Shown one piece after another: positions 25,526 through 33,471 of a stretch of 33,471 nt of DNA. The stretch is from JANQQZ01 sp039179915 (GTDB lineage: Bacteria; Planctomycetota; Phycisphaerae; Phycisphaerales; UBA1924), in the NCBI GenBank assembly GCA_039179915.1, contig JBCDEF010000003.1:1-33471 (forward strand), written 5' to 3'. The translations under genes were made by a program, and so were the position numbers. The notes under the pieces are model-generated. The model was not told where the DNA came from and did no database searches. It saw only the letters and a list, made by a program, of their open reading frames with translations. The number at the start of each line of letters is the position of its first letter. Position 1 is the first letter of the stretch.

Positions 25526-27286
25526 GTGCGGCAGCACTCGGGCATCGGGGTTTCGCCGGGGATCGTCGTAGGGCGCGTCTTCGTGCTCGACGACATCGGC
25601 CGCCGAATCCCCAAGCGGCGGGTGCCCGCCGAGGCGGTCGATAAACAGCTTGGCCGGCTGGCCCGCGCGGTCGAGGCCTCCCTGGCCGACCTTGAGCAGG
25701 TCCGCACGGCGGCCGAGCAACGCATGGGCGCCGAGGCGGCCAAGATCTTCGGCTTCCACATCGGCATGCTCCGAGACGACAACCTGCTCCGGCCGATGCG
25801 AGAGATGATCCAGGCCGAACGCGTCACCGCCGAGCACGCCGCCGACCGCGTCCTCCAGCAGTGGGCCGACCGCTTCAACCAGATGGGCGACTCGGCCTTT
25901 ACCACCAAGGTCAACGACATCACCGATCTGGCTCACCGCCTGACCGACCAGCTCGTCGGCGAGCACACCGACTCGCTCCGCGAGCTCGACCGGGAGGCCA
26001 TTGTCGTCGCCCGGGAGCTGACACCCAGCCAGACCGTTGCGTTCGACCGCGAGCGCGTCGTCGCCCTCGCGACCGACCTCGGCGGCAGCACCAGCCACAC
26101 CGCCATCGTCGCCCGGGCGCTGGGCATCCCCGCGGTCGTGGGCCTCAAGGACCTGAGCGCCGCGCTCGAGGACGGCACCACCGTCATCATCGACGGGCTC
26201 AAGGGCGTCGTCGTCGTCGAGCCCGACGACGACACCATCGACAGCTATCTCTCCGACCGCCGGCACCGAGAGAGCGTGCAGCTGAGCCTCCGAGAGTCAG
26301 CCGCGCTCGACCCGATCACATCAGACGGCACGCGGATCGAAGTGCTCGGCAACATCGAATTCCCCGACGAAACAGCCCATGTGCTCGAGTTCGGCGGGTC
26401 GGGCGTGGGCCTGTACCGCACCGAGTTCCTCTATCTCTCCCAGCAGACCGAGCCCTCGGAAGACCAGCAGTACGCGGCCTACAGCGACTGTGTCCGCCAG
26501 CTCGGCGGCATGCCGCTGACGATCCGAACCATGGACCTGGGCGCCGACAAATACACCCGCCACCAGGAGGCCGACCCCGAGCGGAACCCGGCGCTCGGGC
26601 TCCGCTCGATCCGCTACTGCCTGCAGCACCTGCCGATGTTCAAGCGGCAGCTCCGGGCGGTGCTCCGCGCGTCGGCCATCGGGCCGGTCAAGGTCATGTT
26701 CCCGCTGGTGACCAACATCACCGAGCTGCGCGAGGCCCGGCACATCCTCAACGACGTCATGGAAGACCTCGACGAGGCGCAGGTGCCCTTCGACAGGCAG
26801 ATCGAGGTCGGCATCATGATCGAGGTGCCCGCGGCCGCGCTCCAGGCGCCGGCGCTGGCCAAAGAGGTCGACTTCTTCTCGATCGGGACCAACGACCTGG
26901 TGCAGTACACCCTGGCGGTCGACCGGACCAACGAACGGGTCGCCGGCCTGTTCAACCCGGGGCACCCGGCGGTGCTCAAACTGATCCGGGATGTGGTCCG
27001 GGCCGGGCGGCGGCGGGCGATCCCGATCTCGTGCTGCGGCGAGGCGGCCGCCCAGAGCGAGTTCGCCGTCTTGCTGCTCGGGCTGGGCGTGCGTACCCTC
27101 AGCGTCTCCCCGGGATCGGTGCCCTATGTCAAGCAGCTGATCCGGTCCGTCTCGGTCGAGCGGTGCGAAAAAATCGCCAAAAAGGCGATCTCTTTCGATT
27201 CAGACAGTGAAGTGACGATGTATGTCCGGGACCAGCTCCGGAAGCTGCTGCCCGATGCAGACGATTTCCTCGGGCTCCGCCGGTAG
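25526..27286 (+). CDS. ptsI: Phosphoenolpyruvate-protein phosphotransferase (PTS enzyme I)
   Basis: Enzyme I takes phosphate from phosphoenolpyruvate onto a histidine and passes it to HPr. The 586-residue sequence is close to the usual length of about 575. Its start, MRQHSGIGVSPGIVVGR, matches the family. The active-site histidine is His191 in GGSTSHTAIVARALGIPAVVG (E. coli His189). The PEP-binding barrel shows GLYRTEFLYL, EVGIMIEVPAA and DFFSIGTNDLVQYTLAVDR, and the catalytic cysteine is Cys504 in SCCGEAA (E. coli Cys502). It is predicted to be fully active and cytoplasmic. No HPr or enzyme II gene is nearby, so it could serve either sugar uptake or a regulatory PTS. The RNase gene follows after 312 bases on the same strand. 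Confidence 0.96.
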   Translation: MRQHSGIGVSPGIVVGRVFVLDDIGRRIPKRRVPAEAVDKQLGRLARAVEASLADLEQVRTAAEQRMGAEAAKIFGFHIGMLRDDNLLRPMREMIQAERVTAEHAADRVLQQWADRFNQMGDSAFTTKVNDITDLAHRLTDQLVGEHTDSLRELDREAIVVARELTPSQTVAFDRERVVALATDLGGSTSHTAIVARALGIPAVVGLKDLSAALEDGTTVIIDGLKGVVVVEPDDDTIDSYLSDRRHRESVQLSLRESAALDPITSDGTRIEVLGNIEFPDETAHVLEFGGSGVGLYRTEFLYLSQQTEPSEDQQYAAYSDCVRQLGGMPLTIRTMDLGADKYTRHQEADPERNPALGLRSIRYCLQHLPMFKRQLRAVLRASAIGPVKVMFPLVTNITELREARHILNDVMEDLDEAQVPFDRQIEVGIMIEVPAAALQAPALAKEVDFFSIGTNDLVQYTLAVDRTNERVAGLFNPGHPAVLKLIRDVVRAGRRRAIPISCCGEAAAQSEFAVLLLGLGVRTLSVSPGSVPYVKQLIRSVSVERCEKIAKKAISFDSDSEVTMYVRDQLRKLLPDADDFLGLRR

Positions 27287-27598
27287 CCGGCTCCCGAGCA
27301 CACGACCGATCCAAAGGCCACCCGGCCAGAAGACAACGCCCCACCCAGGCCGCCCGTCTGGCACCCGCCGAAACGCCCCGTGAGGCCAGTCCGCTCCGGA
27401 CCCACCCACGCGAGGCACGCACGCGGGGCACGAGCGCCGGGACGGGCAGAACAGACGAGAACGGGCCCGACGCGGTGCACACCGATCCGAACGCCCATCC
27501 CGTGACCACCGAACCCCCGGCCTTCCCAGGCCCGGTCGCTGTGCCGTTCTGCCGACCCCGCCGCCCACACCCGGCAGCCGCAGACCACGAACGGCATC
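27287..27598 (+). promoter_or_regulatory. Long C-rich, T-poor leader before the RNase E/G gene
   Basis: These 312 bases hold no convincing gene. By hand count, 27301-27598 is about 45% C, 29% G, 20% A and 6% T on the plus strand, an extreme C-over-G bias in a non-coding region. Rho-utilisation sites are C-rich and G-poor, and rne leaders in other bacteria control their own mRNA decay. Either role is possible. No promoter elements were identified. Confidence 0.45.
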
Positions 27599-30229
27599 AT
27601 GACCGACAAGACCGAACACGCAGAACCAGCAACCGAACTCGACACCTCGCCTGAAGCCGAGGCCGCCGAGACCGGGACCGAGACCGAAACCGACCGCACC
27701 GAGCCTTCGCTCGAAGAAGCCGTTCTCGAAGCCCGCCAAGAGGCTGAGCAAGACGAGACGGAAGCCGGAGACGAGCCCGAGCCCGAGCCAAAATCAGACT
27801 CAGACTCAGACTCAGAATCTGATCCGGAGCCCGAAGGCGACGCAAACACCGAATCCGACGCGGACGACGAGGCCGAGCCCGCGAAGAAACCCTCCTCGCG
27901 ACGCGGCAGGTCTTCGAGCAAGCCGGCATCGGACAAAGCCGCATCCGAGCGGACCAAGAAGGCCCCCGCCGCGGCCGCCGGCAAGCCCGTCAAGAAGCAG
28001 ATGCTCATCACCTACGTGCCCGGCGAGGAGTGCCGCGTCGCGATCCTCGAAGACGGCATCCTCGAGGAATACCACGCCGAGCGCCCCGCCACCGCCAACC
28101 GCGTCGGCAACCTCTACCTCGGCAAGGTCACCAACGTCGAGAGCAGCCTCCAAGCCGCCTTCGTCGACTTCGGCATGGGCGAAAACGCCTTTCTGCACAC
28201 CTCCGATCTGCACCCCCGCTACTTCCCAAGCGAAGACGGCGATACCACCGAGAAGATCGGCAAGAAGACCCCCCGCCGCGAACGCCCGCCCATCCAGCAC
28301 TGCCTCAAACGCGGCCAGAAGATCGTCGTCCAGATCATGAAGGACGGCGTGGGCACCAAGGGCCCGGCCTGCACCAGCTACCTCTCCATCCCCGGCCGCT
28401 ACCTCGTCATGATGCCGCAGATGGACAACGTCGGCGTCAGCCGCAAGGTCGACGACGAAGACATGCGCAAGAAGATGCGCAAGATCCTCGACCAGCTCGA
28501 GCTGCCCGAGCACTTCGGCTTCATCCTGCGGACCGCGGGCTTCGACAAGACCAAGACCGAACTCAAGCGCGACCTCTCGTACCTCCAGCGGCTCTGGAAG
28601 AACATCGAGAAGGCGCAGAAAGGCTCGGGCAAGCCCCGGCTGCTCTACGCCGAGAGCGACCTGCTGGTCCGCACCCTCCGCGACCTGCTGACCAAGGACA
28701 TCGACGAGGTCATCATCGATCACGAGCAGGGGCTGGCCCGCGCGGCCAACTTCCTCAAGGTCGTCGCGCCGCGGAGCGCCACCAGCCTGCTGCACTACAA
28801 CCTGCCGCAGCCGATGTTCCACGCCTACGGCCTCGAGGACCGCGTCCGCCAGCTCCACAGCCGCGAGGTCCCGCTGCCCTCCGGCGGCCGGCTCGTCATC
28901 GACGAGACCGAGGCGCTCGTCGCCATCGATGTCAACAGCGGCAAGAGCCGCAAGGCCAAGGACGCCGAGTCCAACGCCTTCAACACCAACATGGAAGCGG
29001 TCGACGAGATCTGCCGCCAGATGAAGCTCCGCGAGCTCGGCGGGCTGGTCATCAACGACCTGATCGATATGAACCAGGCCAAGAACCGCAAAGCCATCGA
29101 GGCCCGGTTCAAGGAGCGGCTCAAGAACGACCGGGCCAAGTCGACCGTGCTGCCGATCAGCGAGTTCGGCATCCTCGAGCTGACCCGCCAGCGGATGCGC
29201 GCCAGCGCCACCATGACCCACTTCCAGGAGCTGCCCGCCGCCTACGGCCGGGGCTGGATCCGCAAGGCCGACTCCGTCGCCGCCGACGCCATGCGCGAGC
29301 TGCGGCTCATCCTCAGCTACGACAAGGTCAAGAAGGTCGAGCTGATCGTGCCGGGCCGCGTCGCCGGCGACCTGCTCAGCGTCCGCAGGCGCGCACTGAC
29401 CAAGCTCGAGATCCTCACCGGCAAGCACATCGATGTCCGCATCAGCGACTCGCTCGGCAGCGACCGCTACACGATCTACGCCTACGACGAGGTCGGCAAC
29501 GACGTCGCCATCGAACGTCTGCCCAAGCCCAAGCCGCCCAAGAGCCTGCCCACGTGGGAGGTCGAGCTCGACGAAGCCGCCTTCGGCGACGACGAGCAGA
29601 CCCTGCTCGAAGCGATCGAGGCCGACACCGACGCCCACCCGATCGAAGAAGACCTGCCCCCCGCCGGCGACGACGACGAGAACGAAGGCCGGTCCAAGAA
29701 GAAGCGGCGTCGCCGACGCAAGCGCAAGTCCGACGACAACGCCGAGACGACCGAGTCGTTGTCCGACGAGACCGAGACAAACGCGTCGCCGGATGAGGCC
29801 GGCGGCGACGGCGATGAAGCGCAGACCGATGGCGGCGGCGAGACAGGCGGCAAGAAGAAGCGACGCCGACGCCGCAGGCGCCGACGCGGCTCGGGCGAAG
29901 ACGGCGAAACGACCGGCGAGACCCAGACCGACGGCGAATCAGCCGACAACGCCGACCGCGCCCAGCCCGAAGGCGGGTCCGAGGCCGAGTCTGCAGCCGA
30001 GTCCGAGTCCGACTCGGAAACCGGCGGCAAAAAGAAACGCCGCCGACGCCGACGCGGCGGCTCGAAGCGGAACGACACCGATCCCGCCGAAGCACCGACC
30101 GCACCCGAGCCCGCACCGGCCGCAGCCGCCGAGCCCAAGCCGCCGGCCAAGAAGAAGCCCAAGCTGCTCTACGCCGCGAGCCGCCGCAAGCTCAAGCCGT
30201 CCGAAAAAGCGGCGCTCGGCGAGGACTAA
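27599..30229 (+). CDS. rne: Ribonuclease E/G family endoribonuclease with acidic N-terminus and basic C-terminal blocks
   Basis: This 876-residue enzyme should cut single-stranded RNA in mRNA decay and rRNA processing. Residues 1-134 are a disordered acidic extension. The core begins at Met135 (MLITYVPGEECRVAILEDG), followed by an S1-type RNA-binding domain (about 160-260) and the DNase I-like catalytic domain. The magnesium aspartates are Asp444 (VAIDVNSGKS) and Asp487 (NDLIDM), 43 residues apart, exactly as for E. coli Asp303/Asp346. The zinc-link CPxC cysteines expected 58 and 61 residues later are Leu545 and Ala548, so the metal link is missing. The C-terminal third alternates acidic sequence with three Lys/Arg blocks. 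The ATG at 27599 lacks a clear ribosome site, and Met135 is a possible alternative start. The gene runs into dxr after 3 bases. Confidence 0.93.
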   Translation: MTDKTEHAEPATELDTSPEAEAAETGTETETDRTEPSLEEAVLEARQEAEQDETEAGDEPEPEPKSDSDSDSESDPEPEGDANTESDADDEAEPAKKPSSRRGRSSSKPASDKAASERTKKAPAAAAGKPVKKQMLITYVPGEECRVAILEDGILEEYHAERPATANRVGNLYLGKVTNVESSLQAAFVDFGMGENAFLHTSDLHPRYFPSEDGDTTEKIGKKTPRRERPPIQHCLKRGQKIVVQIMKDGVGTKGPACTSYLSIPGRYLVMMPQMDNVGVSRKVDDEDMRKKMRKILDQLELPEHFGFILRTAGFDKTKTELKRDLSYLQRLWKNIEKAQKGSGKPRLLYAESDLLVRTLRDLLTKDIDEVIIDHEQGLARAANFLKVVAPRSATSLLHYNLPQPMFHAYGLEDRVRQLHSREVPLPSGGRLVIDETEALVAIDVNSGKSRKAKDAESNAFNTNMEAVDEICRQMKLRELGGLVINDLIDMNQAKNRKAIEARFKERLKNDRAKSTVLPISEFGILELTRQRMRASATMTHFQELPAAYGRGWIRKADSVAADAMRELRLILSYDKVKKVELIVPGRVAGDLLSVRRRALTKLEILTGKHIDVRISDSLGSDRYTIYAYDEVGNDVAIERLPKPKPPKSLPTWEVELDEAAFGDDEQTLLEAIEADTDAHPIEEDLPPAGDDDENEGRSKKKRRRRRKRKSDDNAETTESLSDETETNASPDEAGGDGDEAQTDGGGETGGKKKRRRRRRRRRGSGEDGETTGETQTDGESADNADRAQPEGGSEAESAAESESDSETGGKKKRRRRRRGGSKRNDTDPAEAPTAPEPAPAAAAEPKPPAKKKPKLLYAASRRKLKPSEKAALGED
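27794..27817 (+). repeat. Hexanucleotide repeat encoding Ser-Asp
   Basis: Three exact TCAGAC units and one TCAGAA encode SDSDSDSE in the acidic N-terminus of the RNase. The AT-rich TCA codon is out of character for this genome and the units are nearly identical, which points to recent slippage. A unit of six bases keeps the frame. Confidence 0.7.
29690..30067 (+). repeat. Three Lys/Arg-rich coding blocks in the RNase tail
   Basis: Blocks at 29690-29728, 29846-29896 and 30023-30067 each encode KKK followed by a run of arginines. The last two are framed by GG before and GSG or GGS after. They are separated by acidic Glu/Asp/Ser/Thr sequence. The pattern resembles RNA-binding basic tails, and the same kind of block opens the Rho protein in this window. 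Confidence 0.75.
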
Positions 30230-30232
30230 CCC

Positions 30233-31405
30233 GTGCCGCCCGCGCGGATCGTTATCCTCGGCTCCACCGGCTCGATCGGCACGCAGACGCTCGATGTCGT
30301 TGCGCACCTCAACGCGATGGGCGACCAGCCATCGTTCGATGTCGTCGGCCTCGCCGCCGGCCGCGACTCCGAAACGCTCGCCAGGCAGAGCCGCGACTGG
30401 TCCTGCCCCGTCGCCTGCGCCGCCCGCGGCGAAGGCCCGGCCGAGCTGATCCAACGCGTGCACAGCGAGCGGCCGATCGACCTGGTCGTGGCCGCGATCG
30501 TCGGCTTCGCCGGCCTCGCCCCGACGCTGGCCGCGGTTGAACTCGGCATCGATGTCGCGCTGGCCAACAAAGAGACGCTCGTCGCCGCCGGCGAGCTGGT
30601 CGTCGGAACCGCCGGCCGCACCGGCGCTCAGTTGCTGCCGGTCGATTCCGAGCACTCGGCCCTCTGGCAGTGCCTGACCGGCCTGGCACGCACCGACCAC
30701 GCGGCAACCCCGCCCATGCAGCCGACACCCGAGATCGCGCGCATGATCCTGACCGCCAGCGGCGGCGCGCTGCGCGACTGGCCCGCAGACAAGATCCAAG
30801 CCGCGACTCCAGCGGAGGCCCTCGCCCACCCGACCTGGGACATGGGCCCCAAGGTCACCGTCGACTCCGCCACCCTGATGAACAAAGGCTTCGAAGCGAT
30901 CGAAGCCCGCTGGCTCTTCGGCATACCCGCCGAACGCCTCGGCGTGCTCATCCACCCGACCAGCACCGTGCACTCGATCGTCGAGACCGCCGACGGCGGC
31001 ATGCTCGCCCAGCTCGGCACGCCCGACATGCGCACCGCCATCCAGTACGCCCTGCTCCGCGGCCGGCACACGCTCACGCCATCGCATGAACGCCTCGACC
31101 TCGCCAAGCTCGGCACGCTCGAGTTCCGCGCACCCGACCTCGACCGATTTCCGATGCTCGGCTACGCCTTCGACGCCCTCCGCACCGGCGGCACCGCGGG
31201 CGCGATCCTCAATGCCGCCAACGAGACCGCCGTCGCGGCGTTCCTCGGAAAAGACAACGCCGACGGCTCAAAGCTCGCCCTCGGCCGCGTCCCCGAGCTC
31301 GTCGCCGATGCGGTCGCCGCGATCGAACCGAAGCCGGCGACGACCGTCGATGCGATCATTCAGGCCGACGCCGCGGCCCGCGAGCACGTGCGCACGCGGC
31401 TCTAA
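30233..31405 (+). CDS. dxr: 1-deoxy-D-xylulose 5-phosphate reductoisomerase
   Basis: Dxr converts 1-deoxy-D-xylulose 5-phosphate to 2-C-methyl-D-erythritol 4-phosphate with NADPH, the second step of the MEP isoprenoid pathway. The 390-residue length is normal. Visible motifs are the NADPH loop GSTGSIG near the start, LANKETLVAAGE, the metal and substrate motif PVDSEHSA, TASGGALRD, HPTWDMGPKVTVDSATLMNKGFE, HPTSTVHSIVE, and DMRTAIQYAL. The start is GTG with GAGGA seven bases upstream inside the end of the RNase gene. Only three bases separate the two genes, so they are co-transcribed. The stop codon overlaps that of the convergent downstream gene. Confidence 0.96.
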   Translation: MPPARIVILGSTGSIGTQTLDVVAHLNAMGDQPSFDVVGLAAGRDSETLARQSRDWSCPVACAARGEGPAELIQRVHSERPIDLVVAAIVGFAGLAPTLAAVELGIDVALANKETLVAAGELVVGTAGRTGAQLLPVDSEHSALWQCLTGLARTDHAATPPMQPTPEIARMILTASGGALRDWPADKIQAATPAEALAHPTWDMGPKVTVDSATLMNKGFEAIEARWLFGIPAERLGVLIHPTSTVHSIVETADGGMLAQLGTPDMRTAIQYALLRGRHTLTPSHERLDLAKLGTLEFRAPDLDRFPMLGYAFDALRTGGTAGAILNAANETAVAAFLGKDNADGSKLALGRVPELVADAVAAIEPKPATTVDAIIQADAAAREHVRTRL

Positions 31406-32145
31406 CGCCGCACCGGCACGCACGCATCTTCGTCGACCATTCTTGCTTCCCCGGGTTTGAACGTTCCGTGCGATACATTCACGCTCCGACGCGTGTGCCA
31501 AACCAGGTTGACCGAGCCGGCCCCCACGACGACCTCCCGGAGCGTCAGAATCTTCGCGCCGTTCTTGAGGGCGTCCAGCGGCGTTCCCCACCACAGCCCC
31601 CGCTCGAGTCGGCCCTCCGGCAATCTTGAATAGACCGGGAACCGGCATTCCCGCGGCAGGTCGTCCGGCGGCACCGGCTCGGTCTCGATCGATGCGAACC
31701 CTCGCACCGGTTCCACAACCACCCGCGGCTCGAACAGCACGGGCCGGCCGACGATCGCGACGAACCGCCGCGGCTCGGTGTGCACCGACCGGAACCGCTC
31801 GGGACTGTCGTCCGTGCTCGTCGAGTCGAACACGCCGGCTTCGATGCGCACCTCGCCGGTGTCTTCGACCGCGAGCCGCGTAAGCCGAACGCCCCGGTAC
31901 GCGCCGAGCGAACCGACATAGCGGTTCACATCCCACACGCCCGGCACAGGCCGGGCAATGCCCAGATCGGTCGAGAACCGGACCGCGACGAGCGCCGGCT
32001 CGCCCCAAACCAAGTCGCCGTGAACCGAAACATCGACCATCGCCGCCGAGCCGTCCGCCGGCGAAAGCACAGCCTCGACCTCGACCCGCGGGACCGAAAG
32101 CACAAACTCGGCAACGACCAACAAGAACGAAACGAGACCAGGCAC
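31402..32145 (-). CDS. Probable exported protein of unknown function
   Basis: The 247-residue product starts with a short hydrophobic segment (PGLVSFLLVVAEFVLSV) that could be a signal peptide or membrane anchor. A beta-rich polar region follows with many Val, Arg and Pro residues and two cysteines (CRF near 169, DACVP near the end). I recognise no family. The GTG start has no ribosome site and is uncertain. The stop overlaps the dxr stop (shared CTAA), a tail-to-tail arrangement with no room for a terminator between them. Confidence 0.55.
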   Translation of the reverse strand: MPGLVSFLLVVAEFVLSVPRVEVEAVLSPADGSAAMVDVSVHGDLVWGEPALVAVRFSTDLGIARPVPGVWDVNRYVGSLGAYRGVRLTRLAVEDTGEVRIEAGVFDSTSTDDSPERFRSVHTEPRRFVAIVGRPVLFEPRVVVEPVRGFASIETEPVPPDDLPRECRFPVYSRLPEGRLERGLWWGTPLDALKNGAKILTLREVVVGAGSVNLVWHTRRSVNVSHGTFKPGEARMVDEDACVPVRR

Positions 32146-32203
32146 ATACGCAGCGTACCAGAAGCCGAGTGTCGGGTGCCGCGTGCCGCGCAGCGAAAGG
32201 GGC

Positions 32204-32224
32204 CGGGCCCCACGAAGAGGCCCG
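32204..32224 (-). terminator. Candidate hairpin after the metalloprotease gene
   Basis: CGGGCC/GGCCCG form a 6-bp stem with a 9-base loop, 33 bases beyond the metalloprotease stop on the minus strand. The following minus-strand sequence is CCCCTTTCG-like, with only three Ts. This is a possible transcription stop before the next gene. Confidence 0.35.
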
Positions 32225-32257
32225 ACCCCGAGTGTGTGTCAGATTGTCACGCCGGGG

Positions 32258-33471
32258 TCACTCGCCCGGCGTCGGCGCTCCGGTCGTCCGGCCGAAGAAA
32301 AAGCCCGACCGCCGGCCACCAAAGTCCGCCGCGTTGTAGATGTAGTCCGCCTCGAGCGCCTTGGTGATGCGGTTGGACAGTTCGGATAGATGCGCTTCGG
32401 TGTAGGGGTCGACATCCGCGACCGCCGCGCCCTGGATCTTGTCGTTGATATCACGCAGGTAGTGCGTGCTGAGCGTGCGGACCGGCGCGGCCGCCGCGCC
32501 CCACATTGAGCCCGGCTTCGTGAAGTTGATCAGCCGGTCGACCATCGTCAGCTGCAGGTTCCGCCGGAAGCTCGAGATCATCGGGTTGCGGGCGGAGAAG
32601 TCACCGTCGGCTTCTTCTTCAAGCTCGCGGAAGACCTCGGCGACCGTCTTCTCCATGACCTCCGGCAGCGTGATGGCATCTTCGCCCGCCTCGACGCGGA
32701 ACTCGTTGTCGTACACGTTACCCAGCGTCGTCGGGTTCATGATCATCGTTAGTGCCGACGCCATCATCGCGTTGACCCGGTTGTGCACCGGGAAGTCCCG
32801 GTCGGCGAACAGGTTCGACCAGCGGTCCCACCAGATGTCCGTCGTCAGGTACGTCATCAGCTCGGGCGAAAGGCCGTAGGCCTCGTCCCGCAGACCGGTC
32901 TCGAGCACGAACTCGAGCGCGGCCCGCTGCTTCTCGACCTCGACGACCTCCAGCGGCGGCCGGGCATCGGGGTCGCCCTTCTTGTCGCGCTGGACATACG
33001 CCCCGCCGATCCAGTTGGCCATGATCGAGACCGCGCCCATCTGCTGATTGAGCGTGATCTGATAGCCCCGCCGAGCCTTGGCCCAGCTCTCGCCGTCCTC
33101 GACAAAGTCGGTCAGCAGCTTGCTGCGGTAGTGGTCCGCCAGCCGGATCTGGTTCTCGGCGTAGTCCAGCGGCCAGGCGCTGAAATCGTACCGCCGCGCC
33201 AGCGGGTCGATTCCCCACGTATCAAGGTCGTTCGCGTAGGGGATGTTCTCCGTCGCGCCCTTCTTGATCGTCTCCTCGGGGTTTGTGCCGTAGGTGTACT
33301 CGACGATCCAGTAGTCGTAGTCGCCGATGCCGGTCATCGCGAAGTCGCCCTGGATCTCGCCCGACTCGAGGTTGATATTGATCGGGTTGTAGTCCATGAC
33401 CGACGCGGTAAAGGGCTTGCCCTTGACCTTCTCGGAGTTGATCTCCTCGAGCGTGTACTGGCTGGAGGAGA
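32258..33471 (-). CDS. C-terminal part of a large zinc-dependent metalloprotease (DUF5117/DUF4953 type), cut by the window edge
   Basis: The frame is open to the window edge, so about 404 C-terminal residues are seen. The segment ASVMDYNPININ followed by GDFAMTGIGDYDYWIVEYTYG matches the part just after the catalytic site in the DUF5117/DUF4953 family of secreted zinc metalloproteases. There SVMDY corresponds to the Met-turn, and the HExxH zinc motif would lie upstream, outside the window. The rest is helical, with conserved-looking stretches (LETGLRDEAYGLSPELMTYL, NPMISSFRRNLQLTMVDRLI, STHYLRDINDKIQ). The ATG at 33397 is internal, because coding sequence continues past it (KVKGKPFTASV). The cellular role of the family is not well known, but these proteins are usually exported. 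Confidence 0.8.
   Translation of the reverse strand, partial: SSSQYTLEEINSEKVKGKPFTASVMDYNPININLESGEIQGDFAMTGIGDYDYWIVEYTYGTNPEETIKKGATENIPYANDLDTWGIDPLARRYDFSAWPLDYAENQIRLADHYRSKLLTDFVEDGESWAKARRGYQITLNQQMGAVSIMANWIGGAYVQRDKKGDPDARPPLEVVEVEKQRAALEFVLETGLRDEAYGLSPELMTYLTTDIWWDRWSNLFADRDFPVHNRVNAMMASALTMIMNPTTLGNVYDNEFRVEAGEDAITLPEVMEKTVAEVFRELEEEADGDFSARNPMISSFRRNLQLTMVDRLINFTKPGSMWGAAAAPVRTLSTHYLRDINDKIQGAAVADVDPYTEAHLSELSNRITKALEADYIYNAADFGGRRSGFFFGRTTGAPTPGE

Noticed and set aside
27812..29638. A very long frame antisense to the RNase gene
   Set aside because: Its amino acids mirror the codon bias of the true gene, a common artefact in GC-rich DNA. The same applies to the long frame opposite the secreted TPR protein (1226-3019).
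29690..30067. Spaced repeats in the RNase tail as a CRISPR-like array
   Set aside because: They are in-frame coding repeats for Lys/Arg blocks with irregular spacing and imperfect copies.

Overview
The window looks like a chromosomal segment of a GC-rich planctomycete, probably class Phycisphaerae. This is inferred from two secreted proteins ending in the Cys-bracketed 'GC-type' dockerin seen in that group, a TIGR03790-type secreted protein, a kinase/FGE-domain fusion, frequent GTG starts and very high GC at third codon positions. No insertion sequence, integrase, CRISPR array or phage gene was seen, so it reads as a stable chromosome with many lineage-specific envelope proteins.

Layout. 223-4869 (+): an anti-sigma-like membrane protein, a secreted TPR protein and a GAF/SpoIIE-type phosphatase. 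4884-6785 (-): thymidylate kinase and PlsY, with overlapping stop and start, then a small unknown protein. 6844-7812 (-): a DoxX-family membrane protein. 7924-8007: tRNA-Leu(UAG). 8190-9962 (+): a chemoreceptor with a CxxCH c-type haem motif in its sensor. 10057-14117 (+): a kinase-like/transmembrane/FGE-like fusion whose kinase and FGE parts both lack key catalytic residues, coupled to a lipoprotein. 14118-14512: a gene-free stretch with several inverted repeats. 14513-16861 (-) and 17257-19464 (+): divergent genes for a secreted M14 carboxypeptidase and a TIGR03790 protein, both with dockerins. 19626-23979 (+): two paralogous exported thioredoxin-fold proteins and an unknown lipoprotein. 23989-25026 (-): Rho. 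25526-31405 (+): PTS enzyme I, an RNase E/G homologue and Dxr. 31402-33471 (-): an exported unknown and the C-terminal part of a large zinc metalloprotease.

Housekeeping functions (tmk, plsY, tRNA-Leu, rho, ptsI, rne, dxr) are interleaved with envelope and sensory proteins. The most unusual points are: the degenerate kinase-FGE fusion and its lipoprotein partner; a Rho that lacks the usual N-terminal RNA-binding domain and carries an arginine tract instead; an RNase E/G without its zinc-link cysteines, carrying the same kind of Lys/Arg tract three times; and a long, C-rich, T-poor leader before the RNase gene. Rho and the RNase may share a basic RNA- or partner-binding module, which is an inference.
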